Assembly: GCF_000716535.1 (NCBI RefSeq) | Contig: NZ_JNWV01000014.1 | Span: forward strand, 62,001 to 126,000 | Direction: 5' to 3' | Source: Streptomyces flaveolus | Lineage (GTDB): Bacteria; Actinomycetota; Actinomycetes; Streptomycetales; Streptomycetaceae | DNA: 64,000 bases | Shown here: positions 50,062 to 58,637 of the stretch, in pieces | Position numbering within the stretch: the stretch's first letter is position 1 | Layout of the letters: the number at the start of each line of letters is the position of its first letter | Notes under the pieces: model-generated | The model's input: the letters and a program-made list of their open reading frames with translations, nothing else | The model's database searches: none | Told to the model about the DNA's origin: nothing | Position numbers and translations under genes: made by a program

Positions 50062-51234
50062 ATGTCCGACCGCGACCCGCAGCCGGTGGAGCGTCAACTG
50101 CCGACGGAAGAGGCGAGGGATCTGCTCGCCCTCGTCCGGGAGATCGCCCAGCGCGAGATAGCGCCCAGGGCCGCGGAGGAGGAGGACGCGGGACGTTTCC
50201 CGCGTGAGATCTTCGGTCTGCTCTCCGAATCCGGCCTGCTGGGCCTGCCGTACCCGTCCGAGTACGGCGGCGGCGACCAGCCCTACGAGGTCTATCTCCA
50301 GGTCCTGGAGGAGCTGGCCGCGGCCCGGCTCACCGTCGGCCTGGGCGTCAGCGTCCACACGCTCGCGTCCTACGCCCTCGCCACCTACGGCACCAAGCAG
50401 CAGCAGGTCGAGCACCTGCCCGCCATGCTGGGCGGCGGCCTGCTCGGGGCGTACTGCCTCTCCGAGCCGTCCTCCGGTTCGGACGCCGCCTCCCTGCGCA
50501 CCAAGGCCGTCCGGGAGGGCGACACTTGGGTGATCGACGGCACCAAGGCCTGGATCACCCACGGCGGGATCGCCGACTTCTACACCGTGATGGCCCGCAC
50601 CGGCGAGGACGGCCCGCGCGGGATCACCGCCTTCCTCGTGCCCGGTGACGCCCCCGGCCTGAGCGGCGCCGCGCCCGAGAAGAAGATGGGCCTGAAGGGC
50701 TCCCCCACCGCGCAGGTGCACTTCGACGGCGTCCGCGTCCCCGACGACCGGCGCGTCGGCGAGGAGGGCCAGGGCTTCTCCATCGCCCTGGCGGCGCTCG
50801 ACTCGGGCCGGCTCGGCATCGCGGCCTGCGCCATCGGCCTCGCCCAGGCCGCACTGGACGAGGCGGTCCGCTACGCGACCCAGCGCCGCCAGTTCGGCCG
50901 GCCCATCGCCGACTTCCAGGGCCTGCGTTTCATGATCGCCGACATGGCCACCCAGATCGAGGCGGGCCGCGCGCTGTACCTCGCCGCCGCCCGGCTGCGC
51001 GACGCGGGCAGGCCGTTCGCCAAGCAGGCCGCCATGGCCAAACTGCACTGCACCGACACCGCCATGAAGGTCACCACGGACGCGGTGCAGATACTGGGCG
51101 GCTACGGCTACACCGCCGACTTCCCGGCCGAGCGGTACATGCGCGAGGCCAAGGTCCTGCAGATCGTCGAGGGCACCAACCAGATCCAGCGGATGGTCAT
51201 CGCCCGTCACGTGGCGGGGCCAGAAGGTCGCTGA
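50062..51234 (+). CDS. Acyl-CoA dehydrogenase
   Basis: 390 residues from ATG 50062. FAD-dependent first step of beta-oxidation or amino-acid-derived acyl-CoA oxidation. AYCLSEPSSGSDAASLRTKA (about residue 134) and TKAWITHGGIADFYTVMART are the FAD/substrate motifs. The C-terminal IVEGTNQIQRMVIAR contains the catalytic Glu of the short-chain type. AGGGAGGAG precedes the ATG by ten or so bases. Its end overlaps a small convergent ORF by 38 bases. Confidence 0.93.
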   Translation: MSDRDPQPVERQLPTEEARDLLALVREIAQREIAPRAAEEEDAGRFPREIFGLLSESGLLGLPYPSEYGGGDQPYEVYLQVLEELAAARLTVGLGVSVHTLASYALATYGTKQQQVEHLPAMLGGGLLGAYCLSEPSSGSDAASLRTKAVREGDTWVIDGTKAWITHGGIADFYTVMARTGEDGPRGITAFLVPGDAPGLSGAAPEKKMGLKGSPTAQVHFDGVRVPDDRRVGEEGQGFSIALAALDSGRLGIAACAIGLAQAALDEAVRYATQRRQFGRPIADFQGLRFMIADMATQIEAGRALYLAAARLRDAGRPFAKQAAMAKLHCTDTAMKVTTDAVQILGGYGYTADFPAERYMREAKVLQIVEGTNQIQRMVIARHVAGPEGR

Positions 51235-51439
51235 ACTGGCCCGTGAGCACCGTCGGGGCCGCCAGCCTGACCCACTCCGGGTCATGGCGGCCCGGCAGGG
51301 TGCGGCCCCGGTCGGCCCAGGTCCGCATGAGGTCGCGGTAGATGGGCGGGTCCGGCGGCGCGGCCGGCGGAACCGATTCTCCGGGGCGGGGGACGAAGAT
51401 ACGGCGCTGACGCCCGGTTGCCGAGTACGTGGGGGTCAT
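51197..51439 (-). CDS. Small hypothetical protein
   Basis: 80 residues from the ATG at 51439 (TPTYSATGRQRRIFVPRPGE). A Pro-rich N-terminal half is followed by IYRDLMRTWADRGRTLPGRH and DPEWVRLAAP. Similar short Streptomyces proteins exist as far as I recall, but no function is known. It overlaps the acyl-CoA dehydrogenase end on the other strand. Confidence 0.55.
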   Translation of the reverse strand: MTPTYSATGRQRRIFVPRPGESVPPAAPPDPPIYRDLMRTWADRGRTLPGRHDPEWVRLAAPTVLTGQFSDLLAPPRDGR

Positions 51440-51698
51440 ACCAGGGCAACGCGCCGACGGCCGCACAGGTCACCCTCCGACGGAATCGAGCTTCAGTTCA
51501 TCCCCGTCCGGTTCACTCTCCGGCTTCCTCCGGTCCGCTGACGTGCTGTCAGCCGGCGCTGCGCGCCGCCTGCCGTCAGGTCTGCTCCGGGAAGGTCGCC
51601 GTCCCCGCGGACCCGGGCAGACCGGTCCTGCACCATGACGGCCTGCGCGCCATGGTGCGGAGCACGTACGCGTGGGTGAGCGGGGGGTGGGAGACGAC

Positions 51699-52133
51699 TC
51701 AGGCGGCCTGGCGGCGCATCGACGGCACGCGCATCGGGCGCGAGCCCGGGCCGCCGACGTGCGAGAACGGCTGCGTCCGCCAGTTCAGACCCTGGGGGAG
51801 CGTGAGCAGCAGGGCGGTGTCCTGCTCCTGCGGCTCGAAGGACTCGTCCGCGGGGCGGGCGTCGGCCGCCGCACGGCCCGTACCCGCGCACACCGTCAGC
51901 CCGAACGGGTTCCACGGCGAGGCGCACAGCGCGTGCTCCGGCAGCACCTCCTCGTCCGCCAGCAGCGCGATCGGCTGTGCGCAGTCCGGGCAGATCACCC
52001 GGTACATCTCGAAGGTGTCGTAGGCGTCCGGATCCTCGTCGAAGACGTCGGCTTCGACGCCCTCCGGCTCGGGACCGGCGACCGGCTGCCGGTGCGTGGA
52101 CGCGGATCGACCAGGGCGATGGGCACTCTGCAT
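51699..52133 (-). CDS. Hypothetical protein with a possible zinc ribbon
   Basis: 144 residues. The middle reads MYRVICPDCAQPIALLADE, then LPEHALCASPWNPFGLTVCA: CPDC and two later cysteines could bind zinc. N- and C-termini are polar or Pro-rich. It is a Streptomyces-specific type I cannot name. It is divergent from the Lrp gene. Confidence 0.65.
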   Translation of the reverse strand: MQSAHRPGRSASTHRQPVAGPEPEGVEADVFDEDPDAYDTFEMYRVICPDCAQPIALLADEEVLPEHALCASPWNPFGLTVCAGTGRAAADARPADESFEPQEQDTALLLTLPQGLNWRTQPFSHVGGPGSRPMRVPSMRRQAA

Positions 52134-52334
52134 GGGATTCTCCCCCTAAGGCTGGGCCGTGAAGGCGCTGCGGCCTGGACCACAGCAAGCACTTCCCGCC
52201 CGGTCTCGGCGGTAATCACGAGACCATCACGGAGCCTGCTCAAGGTGTGTGGTCTTCGTCACATGCCGTATGCAGGTGCCCGTCCCGGTGCATTTTCTGC
52301 CGAACAGGGAATGACCTGCGCCTCTGAGGTATCC

Positions 52335-52808
52335 GTGGAGATCAAGCGCACTGTAGGTTTTGGCGGCATGGAGGAGCTGGACCGTCAGATCGTGCAGCTG
52401 CTCGTCAAGGACGGGCGGATGAGCTACACAGACCTGGGCAAGGCCACGGGCCTGTCCACGTCGGCCGTGCACCAGCGGGTGCGCCGGCTGGAACAGCGTG
52501 GCGTCATCCGCGGCTACGCCGCGGTGGTCGACCCCGAGGCCGTCGGGCTGCCGCTGACCGCCTTCATCTCGGTGAAGCCGTTCGACCCCAGCGCCCCCGA
52601 CGACATCGCGGACCGCCTCGCCGGGGTCCCCGAGATCGAGGCGTGCCACAGCGTGGCGGGCGACGAGAACTACATCCTCAAGGTGCGCGTGTCCACCCCG
52701 CACGAACTGGAGGAACTCCTGGCCCGGCTGCGCTCGCTGGCGGGCGTCTCGACGCGGACGACGGTGGTCCTCTCGACACCCTACGAGGCACGGCCGCCCA
52801 AGATCTGA
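52335..52808 (+). CDS. Lrp/AsnC-family transcriptional regulator
   Basis: 157 residues from GTG 52335 (GAGGT just upstream) or 146 from ATG 52368 (MEELDRQIVQLL). The winged HTH is LDRQIVQLLVKDGRMSYTDL then GLSTSAVHQRVRRLEQRG; the RAM effector domain follows (GLPLTAFISVKPFDPSAPDD; HSVAGDENYILKVRVST). It is distinct from the Lrp at 21.6 kb. The next gene is an amidohydrolase, a possible target. Confidence 0.88.
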   Translation: MEIKRTVGFGGMEELDRQIVQLLVKDGRMSYTDLGKATGLSTSAVHQRVRRLEQRGVIRGYAAVVDPEAVGLPLTAFISVKPFDPSAPDDIADRLAGVPEIEACHSVAGDENYILKVRVSTPHELEELLARLRSLAGVSTRTTVVLSTPYEARPPKI

Positions 52809-52890
52809 CAGCCGCCGCGCCGACGGCGCCCGGTGCCCTTCGGGCGCCCCCGGTGCGGCTCCCGCCCGGCACCGAGAGAAACTGTCGGCT

Positions 52891-54498
52891 ATGAGCAACC
52901 GCACCGCCGAGCCCCCCAAGACCGTCCTGCTCCGCCGCGGCGAGGTGCACAGCCCCGCGGACCCCTTCGCCACGGCGATGGTCGTGGAGGCGGGACACGT
53001 CGCCTGGGTCGGTTCCGAGGGCGCGGCCGACGCCTTCGCCGACGGCGTGGACGAGGTGGTCGATCTCGACGGCGCCCTGGTCACCCCCGCCTTCACCGAC
53101 GCCCATGTGCACACCACCGCCACCGGCCTCGCCCTGACCGGCCTCGACCTGTCCGGCGCCCCCTCCCTGGAGGCCGCCCTCGCCCGTGTCCGCGAGTTCG
53201 CCGCGGCCCGCCCCGACGACCGGGTCCTGCTGGGGCACGGCTGGGACGCCGCCCGCTGGCCCGGCGGCCGGCCGCCGACCCGCGCGGAGCTGGACGAGGC
53301 CACCGGCGGGCGCCCCCTCTACCTGTCCCGCATCGACGTGCACTCGGCGGTCGTCAGCACCGCCCTGCTGGACCTGGTCACCGGCGACGTCCCGCGCGAG
53401 GACGCCCCCCTCACCAAGGACGCCCACCACGCCGTCCGTGAGACCGCCCTCGCCGCCATCACGCCGGCCCAGCGCGAGGAGGCGCAGCGCACCGCCCTGG
53501 CGCACGCGGCCTCCCTCGGCATCGGCACCGTGCACGAGTGCGGCGGCCCGCGGATCTCCTCCGAGGACGACTTCACCGGCCTGCTGCGCCTCGCCGCCGA
53601 GGCGCCGGGCCCCCGCGTGGTGGGGTACTGGGCCGAACAGGACACCGACAAGGCCCGCGAGCTGGGCGCGACCGGTGCCGCGGGCGACCTCTTCGCCGAC
53701 GGCGCCCTCGGCTCGCACACCGCCTGCCTGCACGAGCCGTACGCCGACGCCGGCCACAGCGGCACCGCCTACCTGGACGCCGACGCCGTCGCCGCCCACG
53801 TCGTGGCCTGCACCGAGGCGGGCCTCCAGGCCGGCTTCCACGCCATCGGCGACGCCGCCGTGGCCACCGTGGTGGAGGGCGTGCGCGCCGCCGCCGAGAA
53901 GGTGGGCCTCGCCCGGATCCGTGCCGCCCGGCACCGCGTCGAGCACGCCGAGATGCTCACCCCCGACACCGTCGCAGGCTTCGCCGAGCTGGGCCTGATC
54001 GCCTCCGTCCAGCCCGCCTTCGACGCGCTGTGGGGCGGCGAGGACGGCATGTACGCACGGCGTCTGGGGGCGGAGCGGGCCCGCACGCTCAACCCGTTCG
54101 CCGCGCTGCTGCGCTCCGGCGTACCGCTCGCGTTCGGCTCCGACAGCCCGGTCACCCCGCTCGACCCCTGGGGCACGGTCCGTGCCGCCGCCTTCCACCG
54201 CACGCCCGAGCACCGGATCTCCGTCCGCGCCGCCTTCACCGCGCACACCCGCGGCGGCTGGCGGGCCGTCGGCCGCGACGACGCGGGCGTCCTGGTCCCG
54301 GGCGCCCCCGCCGACTACGCCGTCTGGCGGACCGACGAGCTGATCGTGCAGGCCCCCGACGACCGGGTCGCCCGCTGGTCCACCGATCCGCGCTCCGGCA
54401 CGCCCGGCCTGCCCGACCTCAGCCCGGGCCGTGACCTGCCGGTCTGCCTGCGCACCGTGGTGGGCGGGCGGACGGTGTTCGTACGGCCGGGCGAGTGA
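52891..54498 (+). CDS. Amidohydrolase, YtcJ-like
   Basis: 535 residues of the amidohydrolase-3 type (YtcJ/Nfda2 group). Metal-binding HxH appears in FTDAHVHTTATG (about residues 68-79). A TIM-barrel metal site continues with FHAIGDAAVATV near residue 317, RHRVEHAEMLTPDT near 347 and FGSDSPVTPLDPW near 415. Its substrate is unknown; relatives hydrolyse N-formyl and other amides. No signal peptide. It follows the Lrp gene in the same direction by 82 bases. Confidence 0.9.
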   Translation: MSNRTAEPPKTVLLRRGEVHSPADPFATAMVVEAGHVAWVGSEGAADAFADGVDEVVDLDGALVTPAFTDAHVHTTATGLALTGLDLSGAPSLEAALARVREFAAARPDDRVLLGHGWDAARWPGGRPPTRAELDEATGGRPLYLSRIDVHSAVVSTALLDLVTGDVPREDAPLTKDAHHAVRETALAAITPAQREEAQRTALAHAASLGIGTVHECGGPRISSEDDFTGLLRLAAEAPGPRVVGYWAEQDTDKARELGATGAAGDLFADGALGSHTACLHEPYADAGHSGTAYLDADAVAAHVVACTEAGLQAGFHAIGDAAVATVVEGVRAAAEKVGLARIRAARHRVEHAEMLTPDTVAGFAELGLIASVQPAFDALWGGEDGMYARRLGAERARTLNPFAALLRSGVPLAFGSDSPVTPLDPWGTVRAAAFHRTPEHRISVRAAFTAHTRGGWRAVGRDDAGVLVPGAPADYAVWRTDELIVQAPDDRVARWSTDPRSGTPGLPDLSPGRDLPVCLRTVVGGRTVFVRPGE

Positions 54499-55057
54499 TC
54501 TCCCGGGGCGGCGCGGGTTCCCCCGGCCGCCGGGGCCCCGCCGCCCGACCTGCGCATCCTCCCCGACGGCCGTGCCGCCGGTGTCGTCCGCCCAGCTCAG
54601 AGGACTGTTGACAGTCGGCGGCCAGGGGCCGGTAGGTTCGTCCGAGTCCACCACCGGACGCCCGACCGGGGGACGTTCAGCCGACTCGTCGCAGCGCCGC
54701 TGGGTCAGGGACGGTGTGCCGCACCGGGGCACCGTCACTGGGAGCCAGGCTCAGCGCCCGCGCCGACGAGGGGAACGTTCTCGCGGGTCGGCCAGGTGTG
54801 ACCCGGGTGGGGCCCGGGCGCTCAGTAGACAACGGCTTTCGGTCGACCCGCAGCCAGCGGGTCCCGGGTCGGACCGAAGGGCGCCGGGCCCCCATCCGTC
54901 GTGGTACGAAGGTGTCCGGCACGTGGTGGGAAGGTACCGAAAACAACCTTCTTACCCCGCTCTTGTGGAACCGACACCACCATACGAACGCGCTGTCACG
55001 TCTTGCCAGGCCGCGGCCACTATGGTGGACCCCTGCGTACGACATGAAGGGGCAGCA
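54499..55057. other. 559-base gene-free region upstream of ppm1
   Basis: No gene is supported on either strand. It contains a promoter candidate, TTGACA (54608-54613) with TAGGTT (54633-54638), 19 bases apart, that would give a leader of ~410 bases for ppm1. A second weak -10, TATGGT, is near 55021, 30 bases before the gene start. The middle is less G+C-rich (GGTACCGAAAACAACC near 54935). Confidence 0.45.
54608..54638 (+). promoter_or_regulatory. Promoter candidate for ppm1
   Basis: TTGACA and TAGGTT separated by 19 bases, good matches to housekeeping Streptomyces -35 and -10, spacing slightly long. The transcript would have a long untranslated leader. Confidence 0.45.
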
Positions 55058-55852
55058 GTGAACGACGGCGACGGGACCCTCGCGGCCAAGGCCCAGGGGA
55101 GGCAGTTCGGTCCGCTCGGCACGGCCTTGGTGATCATCCCGACCTACAACGAGGCGGAGAACATCAAGTCCATCGTCGGCCGGGTGCGCAAGGCCGTCCC
55201 CGAGACGCACGTACTGATCGCGGACGACAACAGCCCCGACGGCACCGGCAAGCTCGCCGACGAACTGGCCGCCGAGGACGGACACGTCCACGTGCTGCAC
55301 CGCAAGGGCAAGGAGGGCCTCGGCGCCGCCTACCTCGCGGGCTTCCGCTGGGGTCTGGAGCGGGACTACGGCGTGCTGATCGAGATGGACGCCGACGGCT
55401 CCCACCAGCCCGAGGAACTGCCCCGGCTGCTCACCGCCCTCAAGGGTGCCGACCTGGTCCTCGGTTCCCGCTGGGTGCCGGGCGGCCGCGTGGTGAACTG
55501 GCCGAAGTCCCGCGAGTTCCTCTCGCGGGGCGGCTCCACCTACTCGCGGCTCATGCTCGACGTGCCGATCAAGGACGTGACCGGCGGCTTCCGGGCCTTC
55601 CGCCGCGAGACGCTGGAGGGTCTCGGCCTCGGCGAGGTCGCCTCGCAGGGCTACTGCTTCCAGGTCGACCTGGCCCGCCGCGCGGTGAAGGCCGGCTACC
55701 ACGTCGTCGAGGTCCCCATCACCTTCGTCGAGCGGGAACTGGGCGACTCCAAGATGAGCCGGGACATCGTGGTCGAGGCCCTGTGGCGGGTCACCGCCTG
55801 GGGCGTCGGGGACCGCCTCGGCAAGCTCGCCGGCAAGGACAAGCAGGCCTAG
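55058..55852 (+). CDS. ppm1: Polyprenol monophosphomannose synthase
   Basis: 264 residues from GTG 55058 (AAGGGGCAGCA upstream). GT2 glycosyltransferase moving mannose from GDP-mannose to polyprenol phosphate, the donor for protein O-mannosylation. GT2 motifs: VIIPTYNEAENI (residues 25-36), IADDNSPDGTG, and the DAD motif at 111-113 (EMDADGSHQPEE). It ends without the membrane acyltransferase domain found in some actinobacterial fusions. In S. coelicolor the equivalent Ppm1 is needed for phage phiC31 infection. Confidence 0.94.
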   Translation: MNDGDGTLAAKAQGRQFGPLGTALVIIPTYNEAENIKSIVGRVRKAVPETHVLIADDNSPDGTGKLADELAAEDGHVHVLHRKGKEGLGAAYLAGFRWGLERDYGVLIEMDADGSHQPEELPRLLTALKGADLVLGSRWVPGGRVVNWPKSREFLSRGGSTYSRLMLDVPIKDVTGGFRAFRRETLEGLGLGEVASQGYCFQVDLARRAVKAGYHVVEVPITFVERELGDSKMSRDIVVEALWRVTAWGVGDRLGKLAGKDKQA

Positions 55853-55947
55853 CGGCCGGTTCGGGGCCGGCGGCCGCCCGGCCGGCTCGCGATCCGGCTG
55901 ATCACCCCCTTATCCCGCGCTGAGGCGTGCCCAGGCACACTGGGAGC

Positions 55948-56499
55948 ATGACGACTGGCGCTCCGACCTCTCCGTACCCCGCCCGCCGCCGGCGCTCCCG
56001 GCTGCGCAGGTATCTGCCGCTGGGCCTCGCCGCGTGGCTGGTGCTGGAGATCTGGCTGCTCACCCTGGTCGCGGGCGCCGCGGGCGGCCTCACGGTGTTC
56101 CTGCTGCTGGTCGCGGGCCTCGTGGCGGGGTCCGTGGTCATCAAGCGGGCGGGTCGCCGCGCCTTCCAGAGCCTGAACGAGGCGTTGCAGCAGGGCGGCT
56201 CACCGGCGCGCGGCGGCGGCAACGGCCTGATGATGCTCGGCGGCCTGCTGCTCATGATCCCCGGCTTGGTCTCGGACGCGGCGGGTCTGCTCCTGCTGCT
56301 CCCACCGGTCCAGAAGGCGGTGAGCCGCTTCGCGGAGAGCGCCCTGGAACGGAGTCTGCGCGAGGCCTCCCCGGGCAGCCTGGGCGATGCGTTCCAGCAG
56401 GTCCGCATCCACCGGCCCGACGGCAAGGTGGTGCAGGGCGAGGTCATCAGGGAGGACCGGCCCGAGCCGGGGGAGCAGAGGCCCCCGCTCACGCGCTGA
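55948..56499 (+). CDS. fxsA: FxsA-family membrane protein
   Basis: 183 residues from ATG 55948. Basic N-terminus (YPARRRRSRLRRYLP), then about three membrane segments (LGLAAWLVLEIWLLTLVAG, FLLLVAGLVAGSVVI, LLLMIPGLVSDAAGLLLLLP). FxsA is known as a suppressor of F-exclusion of phage T7 in E. coli; its role here is unknown. It converges with rbpA across an unusually long palindrome. Confidence 0.88.
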   Translation: MTTGAPTSPYPARRRRSRLRRYLPLGLAAWLVLEIWLLTLVAGAAGGLTVFLLLVAGLVAGSVVIKRAGRRAFQSLNEALQQGGSPARGGGNGLMMLGGLLLMIPGLVSDAAGLLLLLPPVQKAVSRFAESALERSLREASPGSLGDAFQQVRIHRPDGKVVQGEVIREDRPEPGEQRPPLTR

Positions 56500-56505
56500 G
56501 CGTCC

Positions 56506-56581
56506 CGCGCACGCACAACAACGACCGCGGGCGCCGTACGTGAAGACGTACGGCGCCCGCGGTCGTTGTTGTGCGTGCGCG
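56506..56581. terminator. 36-bp perfect inverted repeat between fxsA and rbpA
   Basis: Arms 56506-56541 and 56546-56581 are perfect reverse complements around GAAG. Placed between convergent genes, it is a bidirectional terminator; its length and perfection exceed normal terminators and make it hard to replicate or sequence. Confidence 0.9.
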
Positions 56582-56956
56582 TTATGCGCTCTTGCGGCTG
56601 TCCCTGGGGTGGACCGCGATGTTCATCGCCCCCGAGCGCAGAACCGCCAGACGCTCCTCAAGGACCTCTTCGAGTTCCTCACGGGTACGTCGCTCCATCA
56701 GCATGTCCCAATGGGTACGCGCGGGCTTGGCCTTCTTCTCCTCAGGGCCGTCGCCGTCCACGAGGAGTGCCTGGGCACCACAGACCTTGCACTCCCACTC
56801 CGGCGGGATCTCCGCCTCGACCGAGAAGGGCATCTCGAACCGGTGCCCCTTCTCGCATGCGTACTCCACGGCCTGGCGCGGGGCCAGGTCGATACCGCGG
56901 TCCGTCTCGTAGCTGGTCACCACGAGGCGCGTACCGCGAAGAGCTCGCTCACTCAT
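56582..56956 (-). CDS. rbpA: RNA polymerase-binding protein RbpA
   Basis: 124 residues. Binds RNA polymerase and principal sigma, stabilising the open complex; important for growth and rifampicin tolerance. It has the RbpA core with zinc-type cysteines: YACEKGHRFEMPFSVEAEIP and EWECKVCGAQALLV. The C-terminal sigma-interacting part is HWDMLMERRTREELEEVLEE. The first residues (SERALRGTRLVVTSYETDRG) form the N-terminal tail. A sigma-R type promoter lies upstream. Confidence 0.96.
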   Translation of the reverse strand: MSERALRGTRLVVTSYETDRGIDLAPRQAVEYACEKGHRFEMPFSVEAEIPPEWECKVCGAQALLVDGDGPEEKKAKPARTHWDMLMERRTREELEEVLEERLAVLRSGAMNIAVHPRDSRKSA

Positions 56957-57017
56957 GAATCGTGCCTCCCGGGCTTGTCGCCCACAGGACAGGTGTCGCT
57001 GTCGTCGTCATCCGGTC

Positions 57018-57043
57018 AACGTCCGGTCGGCGGTAAAGATTCC
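57018..57043 (-). promoter_or_regulatory. Sigma-R (disulfide stress) promoter of rbpA
   Basis: On the minus strand GGAAT (57039-57043) is followed by exactly 18 bases and GTT (57018-57020), matching the sigma-R consensus GGAAT-N18-GTT. It lies about 60 bases before the rbpA start. rbpA is a known sigma-R target in S. coelicolor. Confidence 0.88.
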
Positions 57044-57119
57044 CGTTCCGAGTCCCGTTCCGGGTCATGCGTCGCCGTCGTAGCCGCCCCTTGTTCTACC
57101 CACAGGCGCCCGGTTTGTC

Positions 57120-57137
57120 ACATCTGCTAGCAGATGT
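57120..57137. promoter_or_regulatory. 18-bp perfect palindrome upstream of rbpA
   Basis: ACATCTGCTAGCAGATGT is a perfect palindrome without spacer, 164 bases before the rbpA start and beyond the sigma-R promoter. It is likely a dimeric regulator site for a second rbpA promoter; the regulator is unknown. Confidence 0.45.
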
Positions 57138-57234
57138 CACCCAGCGTTTCGGCATCTTTGACGCGCAGTAACGGTACGCCTGGCAGGCCAAACGCGTACA
57201 CTACCGCCCTTTCACGCCGAGTGCTAAATCGGCG

Positions 57235-58581
57235 CTAGATCTTCTCCGGAACCGGGTTCCCCGCCTCGGCGATCGCACGCCGCACCGGGACCCGCGCGAG
57301 CAGGACGAAGCCGACGACGAAGAAGGCCACCAGCGAGATGATCGCCGACCGGTAGCTGCCGGTCAGCTGGTAGGTCACGCCGAACAGCAGCGGTCCGAGC
57401 CAGCTCATCCCGCGGTCGCTCATCTCGTACGCCGAGAAGTACTCCGCCTCCTTGCCCGGCGGCACCAGATGGGAGAACAGCGACCGGGACAGCGCCTGGC
57501 TGCCGCCGAGGACCAGGCCGATCCCCGCGGCCAGCACGAAGAACCACACCGGCGCCCGCGCGGGCAGGAACCAGCCGGCCGCCAGCGTGAGCGTCCACGC
57601 CACCAGCGAGCCCAGGATCGTCCGCTGCGCGCCGTACGTCCGCGCCAGCCGCCCCATCGCCAGCGCCCCCGCCACGGCCAGCACCTGCACCAGCAGGACC
57701 GCCCCGATCAGCGTCGACTGGCCGAGCCCCAGTTCCTCGGACCCGTAGACCGACGCCTGGGTGATCACCGTCTGGATGCCGTCGTTGTAGACGAGGTACG
57801 CCAGCAGGAACGCCAGGGTCAGCGGATGGCGGCGCATGTCCCGGACCGTCGCGGCAAGCTGCCGCAGCCCCGGTGCCGTGGCCCGGTCCACGCGCGCGTG
57901 GCGGTCACGCAGCCGGCGCAGCGGTACCAGCGTGAAGGCGCCCCACCACAGGCCGGCCGAGGCCAGGCAGACGCGGACGGCGGCGGTCTCGGACAGGCCG
58001 AAGGAGTCGTGCGCCGAGTACAGCACCAGGTTGGCGACCAGGACCAGCGAGCCCGCCGCGTAGCCGAAGGCCCAGCCCCGGGAGGAGACCGCGTCCCGCT
58101 GCTCGGGCGGCGCGATCTGCGGCAGATAGGAGTTGTAGAGCATCATCCCGACGGACTGCGCCGCGTTGGCCACGACCAGCAGCGCCCCGCCGAGCAGATA
58201 ACGGTCGCCGTTCAGGAAGAACATGCCGGTGGTCGCCGCCGCGCCGGTGTACGCGGCCGCGGCGAGCAGCGGCTTCTTGCGGCCCGTGCGGTCGGCCGCG
58301 CTGCCCACCAGCGGCATCACGACGACGGCAAGGATCACCGACAGGGACACCGAGTACGCGAAGAAGGAACCGGCCCGGACCGGAACGCCCAACGGGTGCA
58401 CATAGCCGTCGGCGTCCGCCGCGTGCTCGGCGACCGAGGTGAGGTACGGACCGAGGAAGACGGTGAGGACGCTCGTCGAATAGACCGAGCACGCCCAGTC
58501 GTAGACGTACCAGCCGCGCTGCTCGCGCCTGAGGCCGGCGGACTCGTCCGCCGCCCCCGCCCGCACGGTGTCGGTGCTCAC
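57235..58581 (-). CDS. MFS transporter, Atg22/UMF1-like
   Basis: 448 residues from GTG at 58581, with GAGGG five bases upstream; a TTG 24 bases further up is the alternative. About 12 membrane segments. WYVYDWACSVYSTSVLTVFL near residue 24 and the YNSYLPQIAPPEQRDAVSS segment (near residue 157) are typical of the Atg22/UMF1 group, which may export amino acids in fungi. Substrate unknown. It is followed by the rbpA promoter region on the same strand. Confidence 0.88.
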   Translation of the reverse strand: MSTDTVRAGAADESAGLRREQRGWYVYDWACSVYSTSVLTVFLGPYLTSVAEHAADADGYVHPLGVPVRAGSFFAYSVSLSVILAVVVMPLVGSAADRTGRKKPLLAAAAYTGAAATTGMFFLNGDRYLLGGALLVVANAAQSVGMMLYNSYLPQIAPPEQRDAVSSRGWAFGYAAGSLVLVANLVLYSAHDSFGLSETAAVRVCLASAGLWWGAFTLVPLRRLRDRHARVDRATAPGLRQLAATVRDMRRHPLTLAFLLAYLVYNDGIQTVITQASVYGSEELGLGQSTLIGAVLLVQVLAVAGALAMGRLARTYGAQRTILGSLVAWTLTLAAGWFLPARAPVWFFVLAAGIGLVLGGSQALSRSLFSHLVPPGKEAEYFSAYEMSDRGMSWLGPLLFGVTYQLTGSYRSAIISLVAFFVVGFVLLARVPVRRAIAEAGNPVPEKI

Positions 58582-58637
58582 CCGTGCCCTCGCTTCCCCG
58601 CTCAACCGCGAAGGCTCGGGCCGAGGCGGCCGGGTGG

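Noticed and set aside
54714..55061. 115-codon plus-strand frame before ppm1
   Set aside because: Product has no family features and codon usage is poor; the region reads as a long leader.
57219..57227. GAGTGCTAA, one half of a CIRCE/HrcA heat-shock element
   Set aside because: The second half-site at the required spacing is missing, and no chaperone gene is adjacent.
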